From: a virus
IMG/VR virus record: IMGVR_UViG_3300019871_000008
Coordinates: 1-20,701 of that record
Reading direction: 5' to 3' (one strand)
Length of the DNA stretch: 20,701 nt
In this document: piece by piece, positions 12,185 to 19,296 of the stretch
How positions within the stretch are numbered: position 1 is the first letter of the stretch
How the letters are laid out: the number at the start of each line of letters is the position of its first letter
Program-made: the position numbers and the translations under genes
Notes under the pieces: model-generated
Seen by the model: the letters and a program-made list of their open reading frames with translations, nothing else
Told to the model about the DNA's origin: nothing
Databases searched by the model: none

Positions 12185-13225
12185 ATGACGGCTCCAGTAA
12201 GAACCCCTTCCTCCTCTATTCTTTTAGATGGAACGGAAGAAGAAAGCAATACAAAAAATCTAAATACTTGCTCTGGAGACCTCACGCCGGCCAAAATGAT
12301 GGCACACCTGGACAGCGTTGTTGTGGGACAAGCAGAGGCAAAGAAGAAACTGGTGTCTGCTACAATGATGCACTATTTGCGAGCAGGGCTATCTATCTCT
12401 AAGCAAACAGATAAAGAAGGCCTTAGTTCTTTTGCTATACATAAAACCAATGTCTTGCTTACCGGCCCTACGGGAGTAGGAAAGACCCTCATGTTAAGAA
12501 CGTTGGCAGAGTTCGCTGGATTCCCCTTTATAGAACTGGATGTAACTAAGTTGTCTCCGTCTGGATACGTAGGGGACAGTATATTTGAGGCCATTAAAGC
12601 CGGAATAGAATCGTTGTCTGCCAAGAGCGACTATAAATTCTGCCACAAATACAGCATGGTTTTTGTTGATGAACTAGACAAACTAAGCTTTAATGGAGTA
12701 AACGAGGCAGGCTGGTATAGAAAAATCCAAGGCTCCCTTCTCAAAATTGTAGAGGGAATGAAAATAAGCGCAGGGATTTCTACGCAAAACATGATGTTCG
12801 TCTTTGGGGGTAACTTTGAGGAGATGAGAAAAAACAGAAAAGGGGCAGGAAAGAAAGCCATAGGGTTTGGAGAGACGCTTGTAGACTCCTCTGTAGCGGA
12901 AGCAGAAACACATGAGCAACTTATGAAATGCGGAATCATGCCAGAACTTCTGGGAAGAATAGCCGTTATAGGAGAATTAGAGGATTTAACTAAAGAACAA
13001 GTAAAAGAGGTTATCCTTAACAGTAAAGCATCCCCGTATAGCAATTATGTGGAAGCTCTCGGCAGAGTCGGTTTGGTAGTAAAAGCTTCGGACAAGGAAA
13101 TAGATGAGATTGTAGAAAGAGCTATGAAGAAAAAAATCGGCCTCAGGGGTCTGTCATCTGTTCTCGCAGACTTCTTTATGCCGCACATACTAGAACATAA
13201 TTACGAAAATAAGGAAGGAAAATGA
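12185..13225 (+). CDS. ClpX-like AAA+ unfoldase
   Basis: The 346-residue product closely follows the ClpX/HslU plan. It has Walker A GPTGVGKT (94-101), a GYVG pore loop (127-130), Walker B VFVDELDK (159-166), the ClpX-like FVFGGNFEEM, an IGFG loop (226-229) matching the IGF loop that docks ClpX on ClpP, GIMPELLGR with the probable arginine finger (258), and sensor-2 GLRGL (319-323). The N-terminal zinc-binding domain of ClpX is absent, so substrate choice must differ. I chose ATG 12185 after AGGAGA; a GTG at 12101 adds 28 codons and has a weaker GGAG site. It overlaps the next gene (ATGA). Confidence 0.85.
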   Translation: MTAPVRTPSSSILLDGTEEESNTKNLNTCSGDLTPAKMMAHLDSVVVGQAEAKKKLVSATMMHYLRAGLSISKQTDKEGLSSFAIHKTNVLLTGPTGVGKTLMLRTLAEFAGFPFIELDVTKLSPSGYVGDSIFEAIKAGIESLSAKSDYKFCHKYSMVFVDELDKLSFNGVNEAGWYRKIQGSLLKIVEGMKISAGISTQNMMFVFGGNFEEMRKNRKGAGKKAIGFGETLVDSSVAEAETHEQLMKCGIMPELLGRIAVIGELEDLTKEQVKEVILNSKASPYSNYVEALGRVGLVVKASDKEIDEIVERAMKKKIGLRGLSSVLADFFMPHILEHNYENKEGK

Positions 13226-13779
13226 CGCCGGAACAATATGTGGAAATATTGCCCACTATTCAGATTCCTGTCAATTGGGAGAATTGGCTTAGAAAACCCA
13301 AAGACGGGATATGGGCCGACGATCCCAAAATAGCTAAAAGGTTAAAAAGATGTCTAATAAGAATCTTGCACAAGAAAAGAGGTAGCCCTAGCTACTACCA
13401 AGATGCGGACATCATAAGTATGCCGCAGAAAAACAGATATAGATATGCTTGGGCATACTACGGAGCGCTCTTTCACGAAGTGGGCCACTGGACAGGACAC
13501 CCTGATAGAATGAATAGGGGATTAGCGCACCCTGTAGATAACAGGGAAGCATATGCCAGAGAAGAGTTGATAGCCGAAATGGTTTCTAGGCGTCTATGCA
13601 TAGAATTTAACATGGAGGACGGAGAAAGACAGCACCTAGAATATCTTAAAATCTATTGGGATCACCTATGCTTCAACAGAGAGGACATATTCGTCGCCTC
13701 CGAGAAAGCCCATAAAGCATTAAGGTTTATAAATAGCGCTTTACTTATGTGCCCTAAAGAATACACTGGCCTCGTGTAG
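13222..13779 (+). CDS. ArdC-type zincin metallopeptidase
   Basis: The 185-residue protein carries the zincin motif HEVGH (85-89) in YYGALFHEVGHWTGHPDRMN, followed by AYAREELIAEMVSRRLC with acidic residues suited to the third zinc ligand. This matches the C-terminal metallopeptidase domain of ArdC antirestriction and related plasmid/phage proteins (FHELVHWTGH...YAREELVAE). The ssDNA-binding N-terminal domain of ArdC is missing. ArdC protects incoming DNA from restriction; whether this shorter form does so is unknown. The start overlaps the ClpX-like stop, so both are likely made together. Confidence 0.8.
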   Translation: MTPEQYVEILPTIQIPVNWENWLRKPKDGIWADDPKIAKRLKRCLIRILHKKRGSPSYYQDADIISMPQKNRYRYAWAYYGALFHEVGHWTGHPDRMNRGLAHPVDNREAYAREELIAEMVSRRLCIEFNMEDGERQHLEYLKIYWDHLCFNREDIFVASEKAHKALRFINSALLMCPKEYTGLV

Positions 13780-13813
13780 TACAGAACATCTGGTGAGAAT
13801 CTGGGAGATTGTC

Positions 13814-14728
13814 ATGATAGAAACTTTAAAGAGAGTGGTTGTTGAAGCCCCTAAGAACATTAGGCTCAAAGTTGCTTTAGGGGCCGTTGCTCTTTCTCTG
13901 CTCATAATATTAGAAATATATGGAACAGCTTTGATACCAGAATGGAGAAAGGCGTTTTACTCAGTACTAGAGAAAAAGGAGTCTGGACAGCTTTTTGGAA
14001 CACTGCAGTCCTTTGTATTTCTCATGAGCCTTTTAATATTTAGTCAGGCATTTAAACAATTCGTCGGAAGACGTACAGGACAGATCATAAGAACATACTT
14101 AACGGATTCTTTATACAAGCAATGGAAAGTTGGAGATGTAAACCGAGTGGACAACCCCAGTCAAAGAATAAATGAAGACTGCAAAATAGCTACAGATTGC
14201 GCTATAAGGGTAGGTACAGAAGTAGTTATCTCTGCCTCTTTAGTCATTCTTCTGATTTTAGAATCCATGAACAACCTAAAATTAGTTGGGTCGGCTCTTA
14301 TATACACCGTTATTATAAGCCTGGTGGCCATGCTTTTTAGAAAACCTCTAATTAAATCTGAGATAGCTACGCAGAAAGCAGAAGCAGATCATCGACAAGT
14401 ACTTAGCAAGATATCCTTGAACATAGAAGACGATAGCGCAAAGGAAAAGTTTTCTTCAGTATTATTTGCAACCAGAAAATATTTATCTACTTTGTTAGGA
14501 TACGGTATATTCAGCGCCAGCCAAGCTCAGCTTTCTGTTATCGTTCCCTGGTTAATACTTTCCGTTCCTTATTTCAGAGGGGAAATATCTTTAGGAGATT
14601 TCATGTCGGGGGTTGCAGTATTCGAACTTATTGTTGTAAACTCAACCATATTAGTAACACTCTTTCCAGAACTCACCAGAGCGCAGGCGTCCTGGATAAG
14701 AATCAAAGAATTTTATAACTCTTTATAG
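13814..14728 (+). CDS. SbmA/BacA-like inner-membrane protein
   Basis: The 304-residue protein has about six membrane helices (near 18-38, 62-82, 133-152, 158-176, 237-256, 265-285). Conserved features are EWRKAFYSVLE, YLTDSLYKQWKVGD and NPSQRINED (114-122), which match the SbmA/BacA and ABC_membrane_2 family (WR-x-x-FY, LT-x-x-x-x-x-W, NPDQRI-x-ED). No ATP-binding domain is fused or adjacent, as in proton-driven SbmA, which imports peptides and microcins. It is shorter than SbmA (about 400). ATG 13814 follows GGGAGA; a GTG at 13793 is possible. Peptide transport is inferred from family only. Confidence 0.75.
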   Translation: MIETLKRVVVEAPKNIRLKVALGAVALSLLIILEIYGTALIPEWRKAFYSVLEKKESGQLFGTLQSFVFLMSLLIFSQAFKQFVGRRTGQIIRTYLTDSLYKQWKVGDVNRVDNPSQRINEDCKIATDCAIRVGTEVVISASLVILLILESMNNLKLVGSALIYTVIISLVAMLFRKPLIKSEIATQKAEADHRQVLSKISLNIEDDSAKEKFSSVLFATRKYLSTLLGYGIFSASQAQLSVIVPWLILSVPYFRGEISLGDFMSGVAVFELIVVNSTILVTLFPELTRAQASWIRIKEFYNSL

Positions 14729-14746
14729 ATAAGACAGGAGAGCGAA

Positions 14747-14899
14747 ATGTTACCAAATCTATGGGACGAAGATCGACAAGAACTAACTGATGAAGAAGAG
14801 AACCAGCTAATGGACTTGTGGGATTGGTTGAACGAACAAGATCAGATAGATCGGCATCAGAATAACTTAAACAAATCGGCAGGAACAAACGATGACTAA
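14747..14899 (+). CDS. Small acidic protein
   Basis: This 50-residue protein is strongly acidic and tryptophan-containing (LWDEDRQELTDEEENQLMD, then LWDWLNEQDQ). AGGAGA precedes the ATG, and the end overlaps the next gene by eight bases. Small acidic phage proteins sometimes mimic DNA or inhibit host enzymes; here that is only a possibility. Confidence 0.6.
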   Translation: MLPNLWDEDRQELTDEEENQLMDLWDWLNEQDQIDRHQNNLNKSAGTNDD

Positions 14900-15119
14900 A
14901 AGCTTTGTGTTCGATGCGTGTCAAAACTTAGCTGTAGAAAATCTTCTATTAAGGTTTCTGCGGGAATGTCGTGCGCAAGGACTAGATGTCATAGAAAAAG
15001 ACACATTGGGAATGACAGAATGGCAGATGAGAAAAGAATTGTTGGAAATACAAAGATGCAGAAGCGAAAAGAGAAGATATCTATCACAAGAGATACTCAA
15101 CCTAAAATATTCTGGATAG
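14892..15119 (+). CDS. Hypothetical charged protein
   Basis: The 75-residue protein starts MTKSFVFDACQNLAVENLLL and has a basic, helical C-terminal half (ELLEIQRCRSEKRRYLSQEI). It starts inside the end of the previous gene after AGGAA. Function unknown. Confidence 0.6.
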   Translation: MTKSFVFDACQNLAVENLLLRFLRECRAQGLDVIEKDTLGMTEWQMRKELLEIQRCRSEKRRYLSQEILNLKYSG

Positions 15120-15122
15120 ACG

Positions 15123-15482
15123 ATGAAGACATACCCAACAGGAGGAAAAAAGGACGTTGCAGGAAAACTTCCATATCATCTTATACCAAAAGAAGCCATG
15201 GACTCCCTCGCAACAGGCTTAGAATGCGGCATCAAAAAAGGGTATGCTGCCCACAACTGGACCGCGGGCCTACCTTATATGGAAGTTCATGTCGCTGCTC
15301 TTTTGAGACATATATTTAAGTTTGCCTCAGGAGAAGACATGAACGAAGAACTTGACAAAGACGGAAAACCTTTCTACACTCATCATATAGACAACGCCAT
15401 GGCGCATTTAGCCATGTTGGCTACGCAGATAAGAAGAAGCAGGGTTGATTTAGACGACAGATGGAACACAAAAGGAGAGTAA
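15123..15482 (+). CDS. dATP/dGTP diphosphohydrolase-like domain (DUF5664)
   Basis: The 119-residue protein matches the DUF5664 pattern seen in phage dATP/dGTP diphosphohydrolases: GGKKDVAGKLPYHLIPKEAM near the start, then GIKKGYAAHNW, AALLRHIFKFASGED, and HHIDNAMAHLAMLATQ. This resembles K-x-D-x-GK-x-x-x-x-L-x-P, KY-x-x-x-NW, ALRH-x-x-x-W-x-x-GE, and H-x-x-H-x-x-x-x-x-x-x-L. The family acts on purine deoxynucleotides and in some phages accompanies 2-aminoadenine genomes; no purZ-like gene is visible here. The start is three bases after the previous stop with a weak ribosome site, so reinitiation is likely. Confidence 0.7.
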   Translation: MKTYPTGGKKDVAGKLPYHLIPKEAMDSLATGLECGIKKGYAAHNWTAGLPYMEVHVAALLRHIFKFASGEDMNEELDKDGKPFYTHHIDNAMAHLAMLATQIRRSRVDLDDRWNTKGE

Positions 15483-15485
15483 AAG

Positions 15486-15529
15486 ATGGACAGCAAGAAG
15501 AACACAAAAGTAGATATATCGGTTGATCA
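15486..15529 (+). repeat. 44-base direct repeat with 9823-9866
   Basis: The first 44 bases of this gene are identical to 9823-9866, starting at the ATG itself. Identity at DNA level, including third codon positions, points to recent duplication or gene conversion rather than protein-level conservation alone. Confidence 0.9.
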
Positions 15530-15677
15530 TATAAATAAAGTAAAAAAACTCTTGACAGAGGCACAAGAAGTACTTACATTATATCTAGAGACCGAAAAAG
15601 GCTCTATGCAGGCAGGTTGGGTGAATCAGGCTAAGATGAAACTTGAATTGACACAACAAACACTAAATCTTTTGTAG
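15486..15677 (+). CDS. Small protein sharing its N-terminus with the gene at 9823
   Basis: The 63-residue protein begins MDSKKNTKVDISVD, identical to the gene at 9823 over 44 bases, then diverges into a helical region (INKVKKLLTEAQEVLTLYLE). GGAGA precedes the ATG, three bases after the previous stop. A possible promoter lies within it. Function unknown. Confidence 0.6.
   Translation: MDSKKNTKVDISVDHINKVKKLLTEAQEVLTLYLETEKGSMQAGWVNQAKMKLELTQQTLNLL
15552..15580 (+). promoter_or_regulatory. Possible promoter for the replication genes
   Basis: TTGACA (15552-15557), a 17-base spacer and TACATT (15575-15580) inside the gene at 15486. It would feed the DNA-binding protein gene at 15706. It sits in coding sequence, so coincidence cannot be excluded. 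Confidence 0.35.
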
Positions 15678-15705
15678 TATAACGTAACATCCAAGGAGAG
15701 AAAAC

Positions 15706-16188
15706 ATGGCAGACAATCATTTTAGTACCGGAGTAGGCAAAATTAAATTTGCAGCCCTGGCACGCCCAATGAAAAACAAAGCTAACCCAGACAAGCTTGA
15801 ATACACAATTAAGCTTGACATAGATGCCACTACCCCAGATGGGATGGCTCTTAAGAAACATTTGGCCTCGATCAACCCAAAGAAGATCGTTACCACTAAC
15901 TTAACAGGAGATCGCATCGTTGCTGATGGCCACTTCTTAGTATCCTTCTCCACAAACCGACCACCAATGGTTCTGGATGCAGATGGGACCAAGTTAACCG
16001 GCGCAGATATTCCGTTCTTTGACGGTCGAGTAGACACCGGAGAAGCTTCGGCAGTGTACATGGTTGGAGATTTCGAAGGAAAGAAATATATTCGTTTAGT
16101 AGGCGTCAAGATCAAGGAGATCGTATCTGCCCCTAGGGAAGGCTCCACATCGGCGGATAAGATAGCAGAAATGCTCAAGGGAATCTAA
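15706..16188 (+). CDS. Putative single-stranded DNA-binding protein
   Basis: The 160-residue protein resembles the phage DUF2815/gp2.5-like ssDNA-binding proteins: an opening GVGKIKFAALARPMKNKANP, then YTIKLDI with D/T-rich segments, and alternating beta-strand patterns (IVADGHFLVSFSTNRPP; AVYMVGDFEGKKYIRLVGVK) ending in a short helix. In many podophages this gene lies beside polA and a YqaJ nuclease, as here. The acidic C-terminal tail typical of such proteins is not obvious. AGGAGA precedes the ATG. Confidence is moderate as the family has low sequence conservation. Confidence 0.6.
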   Translation: MADNHFSTGVGKIKFAALARPMKNKANPDKLEYTIKLDIDATTPDGMALKKHLASINPKKIVTTNLTGDRIVADGHFLVSFSTNRPPMVLDADGTKLTGADIPFFDGRVDTGEASAVYMVGDFEGKKYIRLVGVKIKEIVSAPREGSTSADKIAEMLKGI

Positions 16189-16202
16189 ACAAGGAGAACT
16201 AA

Positions 16203-16442
16203 ATGGATACGAAATTTAAGGCAGACAAAAATACCCTACAAAGGATATCTTTAGGAGACATTTTAGACCACGTCAAAAAACAAGGGATCAAAGCAGAATC
16301 AGCGGAAAAAGCATTAGACTCTATGCCCGATGAGTGGAAAAGGATGGTAGATAACCCGAATTGTTTTTTTGGCCCAACCTATTACCACACAATTCTTTCT
16401 AGAGCAGTTCTAATTGAAACAGGGCAGTTAGATTTAACATAA
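16203..16442 (+). CDS. Hypothetical protein
   Basis: The 79-residue soluble protein starts MDTKFKADKNTLQRISLGDI and includes MPDEWKRMVDNPNCFFGPTY. A strong AAGGAG precedes the ATG, 14 bases after the DNA-binding protein gene. I do not recognise it. Confidence 0.65.
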   Translation: MDTKFKADKNTLQRISLGDILDHVKKQGIKAESAEKALDSMPDEWKRMVDNPNCFFGPTYYHTILSRAVLIETGQLDLT

Positions 16443-16453
16443 GGGAATATAAT

Positions 16454-16606
16454 ATGGAACACGGCATCAAAAGAATAGGCACTAAGATTGCAATAGAATA
16501 CAGCGTTCTAACAGATGCGCAAAAAGTAGCCTTGATAGACGTTTTAGATAAAGAAAACATAGTCTTCGAGGCCATTGAAGAAAGCTTAACCGAGGAAACG
16601 ATATGA
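16454..16606 (+). CDS. Small acidic hypothetical protein
   Basis: The 50-residue protein starts MEHGIKRIGTKIAIEYSVLT and ends with acidic ESLTEETI. AGGGA lies upstream. It overlaps the next start (ATATGA). Function unknown. Confidence 0.55.
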   Translation: MEHGIKRIGTKIAIEYSVLTDAQKVALIDVLDKENIVFEAIEESLTEETI

Positions 16607-16779
16607 AGTCTATCAAACAGCTTATGGCTAAGATGTTGCATAAAGAATCCTACGATAAAGGCTTTGCAGAAGGGAAAACACACTATTTAGGTGGTCCAGA
16701 AGGATATCCACAAGGTCTTACAGCCGGGTATAGAGCCGCAAAAAGGAAGGAAAGAGTGTATTTTCCCAAGGAGATATAA
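16603..16779 (+). CDS. Small hypothetical protein, YDKGFAEG motif
   Basis: The 58-residue protein starts MKSIKQLMAKMLHKESYDKG and is basic and glycine-rich. Its first 12 residues resemble those of the next gene (MKLINRLIAKTLH), suggesting duplication. It overlaps its neighbours at both ends. Function unknown. Confidence 0.55.
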   Translation: MKSIKQLMAKMLHKESYDKGFAEGKTHYLGGPEGYPQGLTAGYRAAKRKERVYFPKEI

Positions 16780-16910
16780 TGAAACTAATCAATCGGCTTA
16801 TAGCTAAAACGTTGCACGTAATAGGTTTACTTCTTACTGGCGCAGTTGCACTTCTAAATATATTTAGACTTGCAGTAAAGACATCAGAAGATAAGCTTCT
16901 TATTAAGTAA
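16779..16910 (+). CDS. Small membrane protein
   Basis: The 43-residue protein has a related N-terminus (MKLINRLIAKTLH) and then a hydrophobic helix (VIGLLLTGAVALLNIF). AAGGAG lies at the end of the preceding gene; the starts and stops overlap (TAATG). Function unknown. Confidence 0.55.
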   Translation: MKLINRLIAKTLHVIGLLLTGAVALLNIFRLAVKTSEDKLLIK

Positions 16911-16927
16911 GAAAAAAATAGTAAGTT

Positions 16928-16958
16928 TTCCACCCAGGCCCGTCGAGCTTGGGTGGAA
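16928..16958 (+). other. Strong RNA hairpin before the DNA polymerase gene
   Basis: TTCCACCCAGGC (16928-16939) pairs with GCTTGGGTGGAA (16947-16958), 12 pairs including one G-T, around a 7-base loop. No T-run follows on the plus strand, so it may be a factor-dependent terminator, an RNA processing or stability element, or a protein-binding site separating the small genes from the polymerase. Confidence 0.55.
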
Positions 16959-17002
16959 CCCCTTAAATTAGACATCGGGATAGCTTCCCAAGGAGACTCC
17001 AA

Positions 17003-18991
17003 ATGCTAGCCATTGACTTTGAGACACATCTAATCTCTTCAGAACATCCCGCCCCAAAGCCCGTCTGTGTTTCTTGGTATGACGGCAAAAACTCCGGACT
17101 ATTTCGCGGCAAAGATATGGAACCCTTCCTTAAGAAGGCTCTTGCAAATCGCATATTGGTAGCCCACAATATGAAGTTTGAACTCTCTGTTATCTATGCG
17201 TGGTTTCCTGACCTTCGAGCAGACCTGGATAAGGGTCTTGAGGAAGATCGCTTCATGTGCACCCAAATAAACGAGAAATTGCTAAACTGTATCCGCAAGA
17301 TACCGGTAAATAGAACCAACTTAGCCGCTCTTGTGGACAATTACTTCAAGGAAGACATTTCAGACACAAAGACGGACCCCAATGCCTGGCGTCTGCGGTA
17401 CTCGGAGTTAGAAGACGTAGACATCTGGCCGCAAGATGCGATAGACTACGCCATCAACGACTCTATCTGGTGCTACAAAGTGGCCGAGCTTCAACTGGCC
17501 CCGCTGGACGTAGTAGACCCCAAAAGAGTAGAATTGTTAGACAAGGAGATAGTAGCTCTAGTTACCCCTGCTAGAAACAATCTAATAAAACACGGGTTCA
17601 TGAAAGAAGTCAAAGGAGAATTCAAAAAGAGCGCTAAATTGTTTGCAGAACATATTTCTAAAGTAGTGCCCCCAGAACATATACAGAAAACTATCAAGGG
17701 CAACATCTCCACCTCGGAAGAAAGCTTAGATAAATACTCTCAGGCGGTGGAAGACCCGATTATCAGCAGCTACATAGACGTCATGGAGTACGCCAACGTA
17801 CAAGCAGCCTTTGTTAAGAGGCTAAAGACAGCCAACCCGCACATTAGAACAGAGTATGGTGCAGTCATAAAAACAGGGAGGACTCATAGTAGATCTTCTG
17901 ATTTGTATCCATCGGTCAATATCCAACAGATGCCAAGAGAAGTTAAATTAGTCACGTATGATATTCGCAACTGCTATGTGCCAAGACCAGGATACAAAAT
18001 ATGTAGCATAGATTACTCAGGGCTGGAGTTAGCATCGGCTGCGAGTCAGCTGTATAAGTACTTCGGAGAATCCAGAATGAGAGATGCAATAAACTCGGGG
18101 GATACTCCCATAGATATGCACAGTATGTTAGCCCATCGCATTATGTCCTTGCAGTTGAAGAGAGATGTTTCGTACGAAGAGTTCTTGAGCAACAAGAAAG
18201 AGGGAGACTACAAGAAGATGCGCCAAATATCCAAGGCCGTCAATCTAGGGTTTCCTGGTGGACTTGGCTTTAGGACGATGAGAGGGCTACTGTTCAAGGA
18301 GGGGATAAAGACCAAGTATAAAGTGCTGAGTTCATCTCCCTATGAGAATATAATTAGAGCAGATTTGCGCAAATTTAAATCCATGGAGCCTAATCTTAGA
18401 TGCGAGAGGACGGGCTTCAGGGAGTACAGTTTAGTATATGATGAGCTTGTTACGTTGAAAGGAGAACTGTTTGATCTGTACCCAGAACTTGGCCTATTCT
18501 TAACAGAGAAACACGAGATGTTTAAGACAGGAGAGAAGAAACGCATGAAGGACGAGTTCGGTGAATGGGTGTGGGAAGAAATGTATTCCTATGACGTAGG
18601 GGGTTTCAAGAGAGACCATTGCACCTACACAGAATTTTGCAATGGATACCTTATGCAATCACCCTCAGCAATCGGAGCCAAGAGAGCCATAGTAAACACT
18701 ATTAAGAAATATAGAGGCACCGGTAAAGTAAACTGCCTAGCTTTCATACATGACGAAATTGTGTTCGAAGTTAAGGACTGCCCAGAAATGTTAGATTACG
18801 TTAAAGATGTTGCGTTCATCATGATAGACTCTATGCAAACTGTTTTGAAAGGAGTTAGAATAGCTGTGGAGGCTGACGTGATGGACTATTGGAAGAAATC
18901 TGGGGGATTCCATGTAGAAACATTCTTCAAAGACCCTACAGATACCGGAGTTAGTTGCAGACCAAATATGCAAGGCCTTGGCGTCCCTTAA
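17003..18991 (+). CDS. Family A DNA polymerase with 3'-5' exonuclease
   Basis: The 662-residue replicative polymerase has an N-terminal DEDDy proofreading domain (DFET, Asp 5 and Glu 7; AHNMKFE near 54-60, with Glu where Asp is usual; YAINDS with Tyr 149 and Asp 153). The polymerase domain shows motif A YKICSIDYSGLELASAA (Asp 337), motif B RQISKAVNLGFPGG (Arg 407, Lys 411) and motif C FIHDEIVFE (His 583, Asp 584). At the position of E. coli Phe 762 this enzyme has Leu 415, and at Tyr 766 a Gly. AAGGAG precedes the ATG. No 5'-3' exonuclease domain is present. Confidence 0.95.
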   Translation: MLAIDFETHLISSEHPAPKPVCVSWYDGKNSGLFRGKDMEPFLKKALANRILVAHNMKFELSVIYAWFPDLRADLDKGLEEDRFMCTQINEKLLNCIRKIPVNRTNLAALVDNYFKEDISDTKTDPNAWRLRYSELEDVDIWPQDAIDYAINDSIWCYKVAELQLAPLDVVDPKRVELLDKEIVALVTPARNNLIKHGFMKEVKGEFKKSAKLFAEHISKVVPPEHIQKTIKGNISTSEESLDKYSQAVEDPIISSYIDVMEYANVQAAFVKRLKTANPHIRTEYGAVIKTGRTHSRSSDLYPSVNIQQMPREVKLVTYDIRNCYVPRPGYKICSIDYSGLELASAASQLYKYFGESRMRDAINSGDTPIDMHSMLAHRIMSLQLKRDVSYEEFLSNKKEGDYKKMRQISKAVNLGFPGGLGFRTMRGLLFKEGIKTKYKVLSSSPYENIIRADLRKFKSMEPNLRCERTGFREYSLVYDELVTLKGELFDLYPELGLFLTEKHEMFKTGEKKRMKDEFGEWVWEEMYSYDVGGFKRDHCTYTEFCNGYLMQSPSAIGAKRAIVNTIKKYRGTGKVNCLAFIHDEIVFEVKDCPEMLDYVKDVAFIMIDSMQTVLKGVRIAVEADVMDYWKKSGGFHVETFFKDPTDTGVSCRPNMQGLGVP

Positions 18992-19018
18992 TGTTTGTCC
19001 TTATAGTTTTTATTTGTC

Positions 19019-19048
19019 TTGCATAAGTGGTACGTTGTGGTGTATAAC
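19019..19048 (+). promoter_or_regulatory. Possible promoter after the polymerase gene
   Basis: TTGCAT (19019-19024), an 18-base spacer and TATAAC (19043-19048). Transcription would begin near 19055, just before the ribosome site at 19061. The match is moderate. Confidence 0.4.
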
Positions 19049-19070
19049 TGCTTTTAAATAGGAGAGGAAA

Positions 19071-19295
19071 ATGAAGTTGAAAGAGATATTCGAGGAATGG
19101 CAATTGCAACCCGCAGAAAAGAGGGCGTTCAAGAAAATTGCAGAAAGTAAGCTTCAAGACCTACATAGATCGATTACCGACCCCAGAATGATGTGGGAAA
19201 ATAATTGTCACACAGGGATGTCCCTAATAGACACTATTTGTCTCATGGGAGAATCTGCGGTAGACGAGATGTTAAGCCAACCAAAGGAGAAATAA
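19071..19295 (+). CDS. Hypothetical protein
   Basis: The 74-residue protein starts MKLKEIFEEWQLQPAEKRAF and is charged and helical. AGGAGAGG precedes the ATG. It follows the polymerase by 79 bases and a possible promoter. I do not recognise it. Confidence 0.65.
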   Translation: MKLKEIFEEWQLQPAEKRAFKKIAESKLQDLHRSITDPRMMWENNCHTGMSLIDTICLMGESAVDEMLSQPKEK

Positions 19296-19296
19296 C

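Noticed and set aside
14918-15319. Rightward 133-codon frame
   Set aside because: It overlaps the gene at 14892 and the DUF5664-like gene in another frame; those have coupled starts or recognisable motifs.
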